Below are positions 51,646 through 62,388 of a stretch of 64,000 nucleotides of DNA, in pieces. The stretch lies in assembly GCA_027972325.1 (NCBI GenBank), contig JAPMOS010000047.1, forward strand, positions 62,001-126,000, read 5' to 3'. A program made the translations under genes and the position numbers. This DNA comes from Paratrimastix pyriformis (lineage: Eukaryota > Preaxostyla > Paratrimastigidae). The notes under the pieces were generated by a model. It did not search any database, had not been told where the DNA came from, and saw only the letters and a list, made by a program, of their open reading frames with translations. Positions within the stretch are counted from its first letter, which is position 1. Each line of letters begins with the position of its first letter.

Positions 51646-52350
51646 TCCCCCGGCATTGGTGTCCTTTTGAATTCAAATCCGAGCGTCCCGTTGGATGGAA
51701 ATCTGCTCGGAAAATGACGATCTTGATGGAGACGTCAGCAACTTTGTCATGATGCATGGTGAAATTGAACGCAATGATGATCCGTTTCTGCGCTTCCTGA
51801 ACCGCGACATCTCTGAAAAGCATCTCCGCTATACGGATCTGGACAGCGATTTCAAGGTGCTTACGCAAAAGATGCTTCCTGAGCTTGCGAAATTGTTTGG
51901 GTATATCACTGTTCACAAGCAGCGGGTCGTCTCCAGAGCATTGCTGAAGACGATCGTTGAAATGCTCGGCAGCCTCGAGCGAGAAATGCTCGTTTCGTCT
52001 ATGACTGACTTCTTTTTTCAAGTGCTTGGCTCTGTCACGTGGCATGCTGGACAATCGGACTTGGAGAGTATCTCATCGGAATCGTCCGAGGAGCTCCCAA
52101 TGAGTATGCGTTTTGGTGGTCCCGCAGCCTCATCCAACCGCTCTTTGAAACCGTCTGATTCGTCACGTCACACAACCTCAATGAGTGGGTGTCGGCCGAC
52201 ATCATGTATCACCACCCCACCCCGTCAATTGGGTGGAGGTCCGCCACACCCTCGCAGCCCTCCTTCTCCGAAGTCGCTCTCGGGCTCCAAGAAAGGACGG
52301 GCTGCCAACCCCTTTGAGGTCACCACTGTGCGTCCTCCTGCGGTCCCGGC
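51646..52350 (+). mobile_element. Element B: third member of the coding retroposon family, 3' part missing
   Basis: The 5' end TTCCCCCGGCATTGG resembles that of element A (TTCCCCCCGG), and the ORF 51695-52350 is homologous to those of A and C. LINE-B sequence takes over at 52351 before any CATGTTACC tail, so the 3' part was lost in a rearrangement. No duplication can be found. Confidence 0.7.
51695..52350 (+). CDS. Unknown protein of element B (retroposon protein family X), truncated
   Basis: About 218 residues before LINE sequence. MEICSENDDLDGDVSNFVMM, EIERNDDPFLRFLNRDI, LPELAKLFGYITVHKQRVV, RALLKTIVEMLG and SSMTDFFFQVLGSV align with elements A and C. The Ser-rich middle leads to PPRQLGGGPPHPR, a basic patch and AANPFEVTT, matching QLGGG and NPF in element A. 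The conserved order N-domain, QLGGG, NPF argues for a real protein family. Function not recognised. Confidence 0.7.
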
Positions 52351-54250
52351 CCCCTCCTCATCAGTGTTTGTCTGTGTTGCTTGGTGATCCTGTGCGGGCT
52401 TGCCAATTCCTCCAGTGTTGTTGGCATCCCATACCCCTGCTCCTCTTTCAGCTCCTCGCCCTCCCTGAGAATGGCCAGATCATTCCTGGACATGACCTGC
52501 AGCATCCCCGAGAGGATGCCAGGCATCTTCTCCTTTCCGTGGAGCCTTACCCACTTACCCGGGTCATCCAGCAGGGGTTCACTTGTGGTCCACAACTTCT
52601 GAAGAAGTGCAATCTCCTCACGGAGCATCACCCCACATCCTTGCTCATCCGCCACTCTCCCCAACAACTGTGTCAGCACCATCATATCATGCACATCCAC
52701 CGGGTCCTTCAGGCCCATGCCCCCTTCATCCTCCGGGAAGAAAAGCACCTCCGCCGGATCGCACTTCCCCAGACAGCCACCAATCTCCCTAAAGACCCTC
52801 GCATATCTTTGCCGTAGGATCTCCAAGTCCTTCTTTGGCATGGGGCACTGTCTGGCCGTGTACTGGAGGCACGTCGACACGCACTCGTTGATCATCTGCA
52901 CCATCAACCTCGGGGGGACCTTCTTGACCATCAGCCTGTGCAGCCTCCCGCACATTTTCTGGATAACCTTCTCCGTGTTGACCTTCATGTTCATCTCCTC
53001 GTCTATCCAAATCCCCAGGTATCGGATGGCCCCACCCTTCTGCTGGACCTTGATGCCTCGACCCTCACCCAGGTCCAGGTCCGTCTTGCTCTTCACCCCC
53101 CCACACAGGTAGTCACACTTGATACCCGCCTCCTCCACCTTCCGTCTCACTGTGTTGACCAACCGTACCATCTGCTCCTTGGTTCGAGTGACCAGCATGA
53201 CATCGTCAGCAAAGGCAAGGACTTTCACCTTCCTCCCACTATCCAGGATATACCCACCTTCCTGCTTTCGCACCTCTGCCAGCACTTCCTCCATGAATGA
53301 GATAAAGAGCAGACACGAAAGCGGGTCCCCCTGGCTGATACCCCTTTCTATGTCGTAGCTCTCTGTCAGTCCGTACCCTGTGATCACTCTCGCCTTCCTT
53401 CCCTCGTACAGACTATCTACGTACCTGATGAATGCCTCCTCAACCCCCATCCGTCTCAACCCCCTCCTCAGTGCGTCCATGTCCACCGTGTCGTATGCTT
53501 TTTTTATGTCCAATGAGCACATATGGAACTCTCGACCTCCCATAATTTTCGAGTCAGTGAGCACTCCCATAATCTCTGCGATTGGGGTCTCAATCCTCCG
53601 ACCCCTCAAGAATCCAAACTCACTTGCTTCTCTACGCACCAGTCTTGAAACCGCGACGCCACCACCACCTGCAGCCCCTTCAGAAAAACTTGGATCAAAG
53701 TGATCGGTCTCCTTCCTGCCGGGTCCCCCGGGTGCTCCGTCTGCGATTTCGTGGCCATAAACACCGAGCTAATCTTGAGCTCCTGCGGCACCTCACTCTT
53801 TTCCAGCATCTCATTATATCTCCTTCTCATCCACTCCTTGATCTCATCCTGACAGGCGTGAATCATCTCCGCCGTCACCCCGTCCGGGCCCGCTGCCTTG
53901 CCATCTGGGAGTGCTCCCAGGATCGTTTCAACGTCATGCATGGTAAGGGGCCATGATGACCCTCTCCTCCTCTTGAGACCTTCCCACCGGTGCCTGCTTC
54001 ATTCCGCCCATCGGCATCACTCTCCTTGCCAGGTCCGCCATGAATTCCCTCCATCCCTCTTCACCAATTCTGGATCTGTCACCACCTTATCCACCTTGCC
54101 TTCACCGTTCTTGGTGGCATACGCCGTGACGGGCGCCACCCCGTCAGTCATTATGCCCTTATATATCCGTTTGCGTTTTCCTCCAACGCCCTGTCCCGCT
54201 TCTTGTAGTGCATGCTTCTCATCTTTGCCAATTGGCGCTGCATCTCCTCC
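52351..54250 (-). pseudogene. LINE-B reverse transcriptase
   Basis: Fingers ALPDGKAAGPDGVTAEMIHA and RRPITLIQVFLKGL (about 53606-53945); then an open frame of more than 400 codons (52351-53639) with FLRGRRIETPIAEIMG, CSLDIKKAYDTVDMDAL, YDIERGISQGDPLSCLLF, LAFADDVMLVTRT (FADD catalytic box), QQKGGAIRYLGIWIDEEM and the thumb to EEQGYGMPTTLEEL. One frame change near 53620 separates the two parts. It makes first-strand DNA at the nicked target. Confidence 0.9.
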
Positions 54251-54426
54251 TTTCCGAGTCCCTCTCCTCCACCGCCCTCCGCCGCAGCTTCCTCATGCGG
54301 TGGGGCTCGTAGTCCCGATCCGTATTTGTAACCTCCCGGTACCCAAACACATGCCCCGCCGTTTCCCTCAGGATCCGACCCATCTGTTCGAATGACAGCT
54401 CCTCCCCTTCCCCGATGCCTTTCGAA

Positions 54427-55309
54427 TCATCTCCGCCACCTTCCTCCTATATGAGCCCATCTTCTCCACCAACACATCATACTCTTCTCTCCCTTTTCAC
54501 GCAGCAACGCGTCCAAGTCCGACCTGGACGGGCAAATGGCCACCTTCCTCCTTGTCGTCCCCGCCCATGCCGGCAGCATGTTCCTCAAGTCAGTCACGAC
54601 CATGTGATGGTCTGTAACTTCGCTCCACTGTATCTCATTTCTCCATACCCATAGGTTATCGAGCATCCTTGCCATCGTCCCTTGCGTTGCGAGGCAAAGG
54701 TCCAACCGAGCCACCCCTTTCATCCCCGGCTGCTTGTCCTTCTCCTCTGCATCCCCCTTCTTGTTCCGCACAAACGTGATCTCATTCTCCTTGCCTACCA
54801 TCTTCGCCGTGTCATACAGTCCCAACTTCTCATGCTCTCCGACTTCCTTGGCCCAGCTATTCGCATCCGTGTACACCACCACTCCCCTTCCCTCTGCCGC
54901 CCCCTCCGCCATGCACTCATCCAGCCTTTCAATAATCACCTTCCTGACCCTCTCCTTGTCATCTCCTCCCCAGTCGGATAGTACATATTCACCAGCCGGA
55001 GGTTGGTCTTTCCTCCGACCAGTCCATGTACATCAAATAGCCCGGCAGGACCTCCCACGACGCACCGCCATCTGCAGGGTCCGTCTATATCCTATCATCA
55101 CTTGGGGTGACGCTCCACCGCATTCTCCACCACCGAACTCCTCCACCGCCATCCCTCATCCACTTCTCCAACTGCTCCTTCTTCGCCTTCGTCCCCTTTG
55201 TTTCTTGCAACAGGGCAATGTCTACCCGTCCTACCCGCAACAGGTCCGCCACATTACTTCGCTTCCACTCTGACCCAAGTCCTCGCACATTCCACCCTGC
55301 CACCCGCAT
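54427..55309 (-). pseudogene. LINE-B apurinic-type endonuclease
   Basis: MRVAGWNVRGLGSEWKRS at the start (55309), DIALLQETKGTKAKKEQL, VVVYTDANSWAKEVGEHE, RLDLCLATQGTMARML and EVTDHHMVVTDLRNMLP. All five catalytic blocks are visible. Part of the middle, about 54940-55085, is out of frame. Confidence 0.9.
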
Positions 55310-55359
55310 CCCTCCTCCTTCATCGGCAACCCCGCCCTCAGGTTGGCCTCCTTCCTCCC

Positions 55360-57540
55360 CTACTTCTCCACCCCGAAACTCCTCCTCCCTTCATATCCTC
55401 TCAATATCCAACATTTTTGCTCTCTTCCTTTGTGCATCCTTCTTCCCCTCTTCTTCCTTGCCTTCCTGCTCATATCCCCAGGTCGCCGACTCTCGAGACA
55501 CCCGGTTTGTTTCAGGCTTCCTTGTCTGCTCCCCGCCCTGTCATCCCTTGACTCTCTGCACACGATACCTTCTGCAGTCTCCCTGCAATGCCCCCTCCCG
55601 GACCTTTGCATCCGCGACCCCATTCCAGCTTCAGCCACGTACACGAAAACATCCCCATGCATAATCTCGCACTCCCCACCTCATACACACCGTCATTGAA
55701 CCTCCACCACGCCCCATCAATCCTTTCAGTGCCACCCAATGACGCCCCCGCCCCTTCTTCCAGAATTCCGCCTCCGCTTCCAGGTGGTAGCTTGTCCCGA
55801 GTACGTCTACTATGTCCGGCTGCACTTTCCACTGCGTCTGATCCGCCCCACCCCTCTGGTTCCGAACCACCTGCACCACCAGGACACTCTCCCCTTCTAT
55901 CGCACGCTCATCCCGTGCATGCCACTGGTCCCCACCACACACCGGACACTTCTTCATGACGGTCATCTGCCATCACTACCTCCCTCCTACCGCCTCATTC
56001 ATACTGTCTCCGTCCCTCATCAGACGCACAAACAAGCACTCCCGCGCCCTCTCTCTGCCAACACTTTCACATCCGCATTCCACACACACGTCCACCACCC
56101 TCATCCTGACTCCCACCGGGATCCGCGCCCTTTTCAGCAGCTCAATCACAGCCACCCCTGCTTCTCCATCCTGCGTCTCATCCAGTCCCTCCGTCCCCTC
56201 TTCCAAATCCCTTCTTCTCCATCAGGGTCCCCACCGACACCTCTGACCACATCAAACAGCGGATCTGCCCCACCAACCGCCTCCGCCGCCTGCAGCCCGG
56301 CGCTCAACCAACACCTGTGTCCAGTCGTGTTGGCGATGCCACGATATTGCTCGACGTCTCCCTGCACCGGTACCCTATCCATCCCCGGCTGCCCGCTCCC
56401 CCCCATCCAATCGTCCATGCCTCTCTCCAGGGGTACATCCTCGCGGACACCCATCGACACCTCTCGATGCCACCACTTTCACCCCATCCCTAGCCGAACC
56501 CCCGGCATCCATCCGCCCCGCCCTCGTCCATGCCGCGCCATCCCCCGCACCCTTCTCCGAGCCGTCTTCCGCCCCGTCTCCCCACTCCATCTCCGCACCT
56601 TTTGCGCTTCTTCCTTTCCCACCCTCCTCTCACCTCACATTCCGCTATCCCCATCGCCAACCAATTCCATGTCAGCCCCAACCCTGCCATTACCACCCTC
56701 GCCCACCGTGCGATCCACTGGCTGATACATCTCCAGTGTCCTTCGTTCATCTTGTTTTCTGAAATATAATGCCAGACCATTGTTGTTCCGCTGCCTTTTG
56801 CCTGACCGAGATCACCGTCCCATCGCAGCCCCCAGAGTCCGTTCCCTGATCAGCAAATGGCACAGAACCCTCATCCTTCCGCTCACATGCCACATCTTCT
56901 CGGTCCCCACAGCATCTTTCAACATGACCTCGGCTTCCCCTACCCCATCGCTCATCCTGCATTAGTTCAGCCTTTTCCGGCAGCCTCCGGCGAAGCTATC
57001 CCCACGCCCAATACTCCTTCAGTTCGCCGGTCAGTTTTTCCCCCATCATCCCAGCTTCCCTCAGGTACCAGAACTCTCCTTCCCACATCCACATAGCAGC
57101 CATTCAGCCAACATCCCTTTGTACCGCCATCCTCTCCAAACGCTCGATTCCATCGATTCTCGCATTCCATCCCTTCCTGCTCCTTCATCACCATCCCATT
57201 TCCCACTTATTTTCCACATCCACTGCCCATAGCGCTTCTCTCCCAACCATCTCCACCATCTGATCCCGTACCCAGCTCACCTCCATTGACCCTGCCACGC
57301 CCATTGTTCCAGTCTGTTCCGTTCCATACCCTTCTCCGCTCACTTGCCTTACGCAAAACACAATGCAGAGTCCTACCACCTCAAGATGCCACGATCGATC
57401 ACTGTCCCAATTCCATCCCACCGTTCCAGTCTGCCCCTTGTTACCCCTCGTTGTCCCCATCCATACTCCTCTTCCAGAGACGCACCAAAATGTTTACAGC
57501 GCGATGGCCCGTCTCCATATGCATCTCAGAAGCGCGCCTA
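55360..57540 (-). pseudogene. LINE-B ORF1-like region
   Basis: Minus frames include KCPVCGGDQWHARDERAI (55631-55966; Cys-x2-Cys-x4-His), VLVVQVVRNQRGGADQTQW and DVLGTSYHLEAEAEFWKK, matching LINE-A ORF1. Upstream are Gly/Arg/Trp-rich frames to about 57460 (SWHLEVVGLCIVFCVRQ, SMEVSWVRDQMVEMVGREAL). It is frame-shifted in several places, and the start of the protein cannot be set. Confidence 0.55.
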
Positions 57541-57562
57541 GCTTCGAGAGGCCCCCTCATCG

Positions 57563-58890
57563 TTACCGATGCGACGACCCATGCCCATGTGCATGCGTGT
57601 GGTGATGCGAGTGCGACGAACGTCGCTCCCCGCTTGGGCTGGGCTTCCTCTTCTTGCTCTTGGCCGTATCTGTCGCCGAGGCAGTCTTGGCAGCTGCCGT
57701 CCCCTTCTCGCCAGGGGCACTCTTCGCCCCATCCTCGGGCTGCATAGCCTGCCCCGTCCCCGGCGTGGCCAGAGTCGGCGTCACCGGCACTGACGGCGTC
57801 GGCGACGTCACCAGGGGCCGGGCTGACGCCGGCGTCACCGCTGCAGGGTGGTCGAACCCTTCGAAGACCGAGGCCAGCTTCGCTGCAGGGGCCTTGCCTC
57901 CGATGAAGGCCGGCCTGGCCTTCTCCCTCTTTCCATCCGGAACAGAGCCACTGTCCTCAAAACAGTGAGCCAACGGTAGCGGGATAATCAGACCTTTAAG
58001 GAGACCAGGTCCGCTGGCGCTGCAAAGACCATGCCACTGTCCCATTTCACCGCAGATGCATCCGCAATTGTCCCTTCGTCCAGGGCAGCCTGGAGGGCCA
58101 CTTCGAGCTCCATCTCCGACCTTCCGCTGCGCCAGCCCAGGTCTTCGGTCTTCTTCGCAGCGCTTGGGGCCAGCCTCCAACGCACCTCCACCTCGCGCGA
58201 CGCTGACCGCACTGGGACCTTCACCGGGCGGGTAACAGCCCGCTCAACCGGGCCACGCACCTCCAGGACCAGGCTCCGGCCGGGGTCACTCCAACATTGG
58301 TCGTGCTGGTGCGTTGCCGTTTCCACGCCGCAAATAAAGCCTCGGGGCTACCATCTCATTTGATAGGAAGGTTGTCCTCTCGCCAGCAGAGGGGTGGCCG
58401 ACATCACCTGGGCACCAACCGACTCCGCCCAGGCCTTCGCCTCATCCAACATGTTCCCCGCACACCCCAGGGACAGAGCCGTGTTTCCCACCATGGGCAG
58501 CGCATCCATCTTTGCTGGGGTCTCGGCAGACTGCGGGCATCAGGGTGGTGGATTCTGACCAGCCACCTATCCTTGACCACGGGCCCAAACAATCCCTTCC
58601 TCTGCGCACCGGCTCAGCCTCGTCCACAGCGCCATCCACCGAAACCGTTGGAGACCCGTCCGGACGGACAGCCTCCTCCGCAGCCCCACCAACAACCGGG
58701 GACGGGACCAGCGGGGCAGGAGCCACCGCAGCAACTGGATCGGCCGAACCAGGGGCAGGGGCCAACGCTTGGCCAGGAGCAGGGGAGTCCAGCACCGAAG
58801 TTGACATAGCACCTACCGCACCACAGAAGAACAACAAAGTGAGGATCGTTGCCAGGCCGCAGATCATCGATTGCATCCCCTTCACTACAG
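57563..58890 (-). CDS. Member G of the unknown membrane-protein family
   Basis: From about 58883: MQSMICGLATILTLLFFCGA, a membrane or signal segment, then an Ala/Pro/Val-rich linker. After an intron-like gap ending CCTGATGCCCGCAG (about 58530-58570) come SAETPAKMDALPMVGNTAL, NMLDEAKAWAESVGAQVM and SATPLLARGQPSYQM. Later are VLEVRGPVERAVTRPVKV, VRWRLAPSAAKKTEDLG, SAVKWDSGMVFAAPADLVS (the W-D block shared with D1/D2) and, after another short gap, a basic His-rich end (KSKKRKPSPSGERRSSHSHH). An open frame continues upstream to an ATG at 59257, so the N-terminus may be longer. Function unknown. Confidence 0.55.
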
Positions 58891-59281
58891 CACCAAAATA
58901 CGTCCAACACGACGAAAATAGTTCATTCCCATTCCCTACCCTCCTACTTTCCCGCATTCCCCTGTTCCATCCCTTGCCTCGATGAGCTCTCTCAGAATAA
59001 AGCATTCTTGCCAACACTCGACTGATAGCTGTCATTCTCCTACCAATAATAAAACAATAGATCAGCATTTCCAATTCATTATTTCCCAGGTTCGTCCTGA
59101 GAGCATTCCGCACGATCTGCTCGATCGTTTGCGGTGCAGGTCTCCGAACTGCTTGTTCAGATCCCAAGGCGCAGACTTCTTGTCTGTAAGCCCATACACG
59201 CAACGCAAACATAAGCGGAACTAGGACGGACCAAATGCGCAGATTTAAAGCTTGCAACAGAGATTATAACGCGGGGGAAAA

Positions 59282-59542
59282 CTCCACCGCGGCGCCCGCA
59301 AAAGACGCCTGAATTTCAGCATAGGACAGAGGATTCCCATCAGGGAACAAGAGCGTAGCCCCAATAGCCTGCAGCACAAAAAAGATCGTCAGGATCACTC
59401 CAAGCCGCCGGCCCCAACTCAGGGCGCTTCGTTTGCGGCACTCAATCAAACAGACCTGATCCCAACATGGGCTCTCCCTCATCCTTGCAGGAGCCGCCGC
59501 CTCCGCCGCACTCTTCTCGGCCGCACGCTTGTGTTGTTGCAC
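59282..59542 (-). pseudogene. D3: exact 261 bp duplicate of part of D2
   Basis: Matches the D2 coding segment (about 31021-31281) without a difference that I can see. It encodes QQHKRAAEKSAAEAAA, the Cys-rich CWDQVCLIECRKR block and the membrane segment. Cut on both sides, so a fragment produced by recent duplication or conversion. Confidence 0.8.
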
Positions 59543-59578
59543 ATCCAGCCGACGTAGCCCAGCGGCCCCTTTCCGGTG

Positions 59579-59782
59579 TTATGGGGTCCTGGTTTGACCG
59601 TTGACCCCTTGACCGGCCCTAGCGTCACCACCAGTCCTAACGAGATCATCGATCTCATAAAATAAGTACCCAGGAAAAACGGAATACTTACGCAGACCTT
59701 CAGACATCATCAAAAGTTGCCCACTCATTCGGAGGTTTTGCGCGGATGCAGGCATTGGGACCATTCCGGTTTGACCGGCCAC
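59579..59782 (-). CDS. Small exon pair with a GTAAGT intron, unknown
   Basis: MAGQTGMVPMPASAQNLRMS and GQLLMMSEGL precede a clean donor GTAAGTATTCC. A short intron of about 40 bp ends TTATTTTATGAG, and the reading continues IDDLVRTGGDARAGQG. Together with the D1 and G gaps it shows the short-intron style of the host. No family match. Confidence 0.4.
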   Translation of the reverse strand: MAGQTGMVPMPASAQNLRMSGQLLMMSEGLRKYSVFPGYLFYEIDDLVRTGGDARAGQGVNGQTRTP

Positions 59783-59825
59783 AATCCCAGACAGGCGGGC
59801 CCTGTAGTAGACAATAGCAAAATAA

Positions 59826-59950
59826 TGTGTGTGTGTGTGATACTTCCCGGCTTACGCCGAGTCCGTTACGTGTGTGTGTGTGTGTGTGTGTGTGATACTT
59901 CCCGGCTTACGCCGAGTCCGTTACCGGGCCGAAGCCCGCGGGTAACATAG
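59826..59950 (-). promoter_or_regulatory. LINE-C 3' tail, present one and a half times
   Basis: The full tail (59870-59950) has CATGTTACC-type start, CGGGC-TTCG-GCCCG hairpin, GCGTAAGCCGGG, AAGTATC and (AC)n. Directly after its (AC)n a second partial tail starts at GTAACGGACTCGG and again ends AAGTATC-(AC)n (59826-59869). It is either a tiny LINE insertion into (AC)n or RT slippage. Confidence 0.8.
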
Positions 59951-60059
59951 ACCTCCCGGTCCGCCCTCCTCGCGAGACGAGCTCGCAAGAAGGAACGCCC
60001 CGTGGCCCATGGGTCGGCTCGCACCCACAAGGGGCGGTCACCGACACTCGGACTACGTC

Positions 60060-61060
60060 CCTTCGTCCATCCCTTCCTCATTCTTCGTTCTTCTTCCGCT
60101 GCTTGATCGCTCCGAGCATAGTTCTCCGCAATCCACCCAGTTCGCTCCCAATCTCCCTCTGGGTCTCTTCATCCACAATCCCCAACTCTGCTGCCAGTCT
60201 GCAGTCATTCGCGTAGATCTCCCTAAACCCGCATCGTCTTCGCAGTCTCCCAGCGACTTTCTTCACCACACCTTCAGAAATCCCTCCAGTTATAGAGCAC
60301 TTCGCCCTCCTTCGGACGCCGCTCATAGTCAGCCTCCACTCTTCGCGCTCCCGCCTCCTTTCGCAACATGTTCTCCAATGCCCACAAGGGGCTGGGTCCA
60401 TCGGGAATCTCTCGGGCCCGCTGGTTCTCAAAGAGCAGGATGCCCACGTCAAACGGGGCCTTCCCCGCACCTTTCTCCCCCGTCCGCCAGAAGCTCGGCA
60501 GCCAGAAGCTGAAGCCCCCTTCCTCAATGATAAACAGCTCCTTCAGTTGCATGTCCCCCTCAGCGCCAAACCGACTCCATGCTGCGCCTTCACTCCTGCA
60601 CCGGCCGCGTCCGGTTTGGCTTGCCCACTCCGTACGGGACTATCGCGATACATCGGAAGGCTCTCTGCCCAGCTCTACCAATTGGGCTCTCCGCCCAATC
60701 GCCAATTGCCGTAAATAACCGGTCCATCTCCTCCTGTGGGTTGTATTCAGGGTTGGCGAAGATGAGGAGGTCGCGATTCTCCTTGAACAGCCCGTAACCA
60801 TCCAGTCTTCCACCCAAAAACCAGTCATCTTTGCTGGGCGTCCTGAATTCAGGGAAGCTCAAATCTGCATTCCCAGGATGTGAGAATGCCATCGTCGTCA
60901 AACTGCCTGCTTGTCTGAGCATAGAGGACACCACGTGGGGGGTCGTCCACTGGTTTCGCAGGGTGCTCTTGTGGGTCTGCCCTTCTGCCATCTCCGTACT
61001 CATCCCATCCACATATCGATCGCACAAGTTCGCCACTTCTGTGGTGAACGTTTCCCAAAG
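60060..61060 (-). pseudogene. LINE-C C-terminal extension with Dam-like motifs
   Basis: An open minus frame 60590-61036 reads LRNQWTTPHVVSSMLRQAG, SHPGNADLSFPEFRTPSK, GRLDGYGLFKENRDLLIFAN, NPEYNPQEEMDRLF (NPEY at 60743-60754), AIGDWAESPIG and FRCIAIVPYGVG. After a frame change come LKELFIIEEGG and KAPFDVGILLFENQRA. WTTP to NPEY spacing (about 70 residues) and the hydrophobic IVPY strand fit the phage Dam / DIRS MT fold. The SAM-binding residues are not clear. Confidence 0.5.
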
Positions 61061-61289
61061 CTGTCCCAGGTTCGGGCGCGGTACCAGCGCCCCCGCGATC
61101 GCTCGATGAGCTCCCAGAGTCTGTCCATCGCTATCTGCTTACCTCTCACCTGCACGCTTCGGCCCATAGGCTCCACCCATTTTTCTTGGAGCAATTGTTC
61201 TGCATCTTCTGCTCCTTCCCCCTTGTCCAGCCATGCGATCAGTTTGATCGCGCTGGCACCACTCCACCTTTCCGCGACACTGCCCATCA

Positions 61290-62130
61290 TCGAAGGGCAT
61301 TCGAAAACCAAATGGTTTGTACAATCTCTCGCCCCACACCAACATTTCCCATCCCCTTCACCATTGATGTAGAATCTGATGTTGGCCGTGATGTAACGCT
61401 GCAAGATTGCCATCATGGCCAGTCTGCCCGACATTTCACATCGCATGGTCTGCGTATTTATTCCGCCATTTCCCGTCTGAGCATTGATGACCACCAGTGC
61501 GTTCTTGCATTTCCGGGCCGCCCTGGAGATGCGTCCGCGGCGGCTGAAGGACTGGAGGCTCACGCGGAAGTCTCCCTCCACTTCCTCCCCGTCGCATTGG
61601 TGGATCAGCCGAAAACCCCAAGTCCGTTCCTGTTGCACCTTGCCTATGTCCTGTTTGATGCTTTGCCCGGCAATCTTGTCTGCCAATCTGTTCCCCTCCG
61701 CATCCAGCGATGCCCCTGTCTCCTGGTGCCCCTTCACCCACACCAGCCGGACACCCCCCCTGTGCTCCTTCAGTATTCGCTGTCCCCTTCGGAGGAGGCC
61801 TCGGCCTTCGACTCGATCAGGTCCGTCGGTGTCCAGTCGTCCTTCATCAGCCTCTCCACCCATCCCTTTGCCACCTTACTGTCCGTGCGCACCTCCACGT
61901 TTGCATCCTGTCCCACCCTGATGGCTTCCAGAATGGCCTCCAGCTCTGCCTCATTGTTTGTTTGCCCTTTCCCGTGCACCTTCTCCCGACCCGCACAGCC
62001 AGTGCCCCATTGGACAGCCGCTCCACCACCGCCAATGCCGCTCGCCGGTCCTTCTTCTTCTTGGTCATACCATCTGTAAAAGTCCGCCACTTCAGCTCGG
62101 GCTCCTCCACCAGCACCTCCACCTCTTCAC
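61290..62130 (-). pseudogene. LINE-C RNase H and zinc finger
   Basis: RNase H: FTDGMTKKKKDRRAALAV near 62060-62090, TNNEAELEAILEAIRVG, RTDSKVAKGWVERL, LVWVKGHQETGASLDAEG and NRLADKIAG (Asp, Glu, Asp, His, Asp). Then AMMAILQRYITANIRFYING and the finger CWCGARDCTNHLVFECPS. Frame changes near 61860 and 62090. Confidence 0.9.
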
Positions 62131-62388
62131 ACTCCGCCCGCAGTGCCTCCCATCGCCTCCACATTGCCTCGTCCCACTTGCCCGCTCGGCTCTTCTTGCT
62201 TTCCCGTTTTGGTCCAGGTGCTCTCCGCCCCCTCTTCTTGTCGCCGGCTTCAACATGCATCCTCTCCGTTTCGCCATCCCTTGCTCGTCGGGCTTCCCTT
62301 TCTTGGCGACCTCACACCGCTCGCTCCGGCGTTTCCTGTTCTTCGCCGACCACCAGCTTTCCACCCTGCCCCACCATCAGCTTGGCTC

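Larger units (their letters stand above)
52351..57540 (-). mobile_element. LINE-B: 5' two thirds of a LINE
   Basis: Minus strand, from about 57540 down: ORF1-like region, endonuclease (54427-55309), RT (52351-54250). It stops in the post-RT linker (ITKQHRQTLM) where element B lies, so RNase H, zinc finger and tail are absent. Loss of the 3' part is not how LINEs normally truncate and points to a later deletion. The 5' limit is approximate. Confidence 0.8.
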
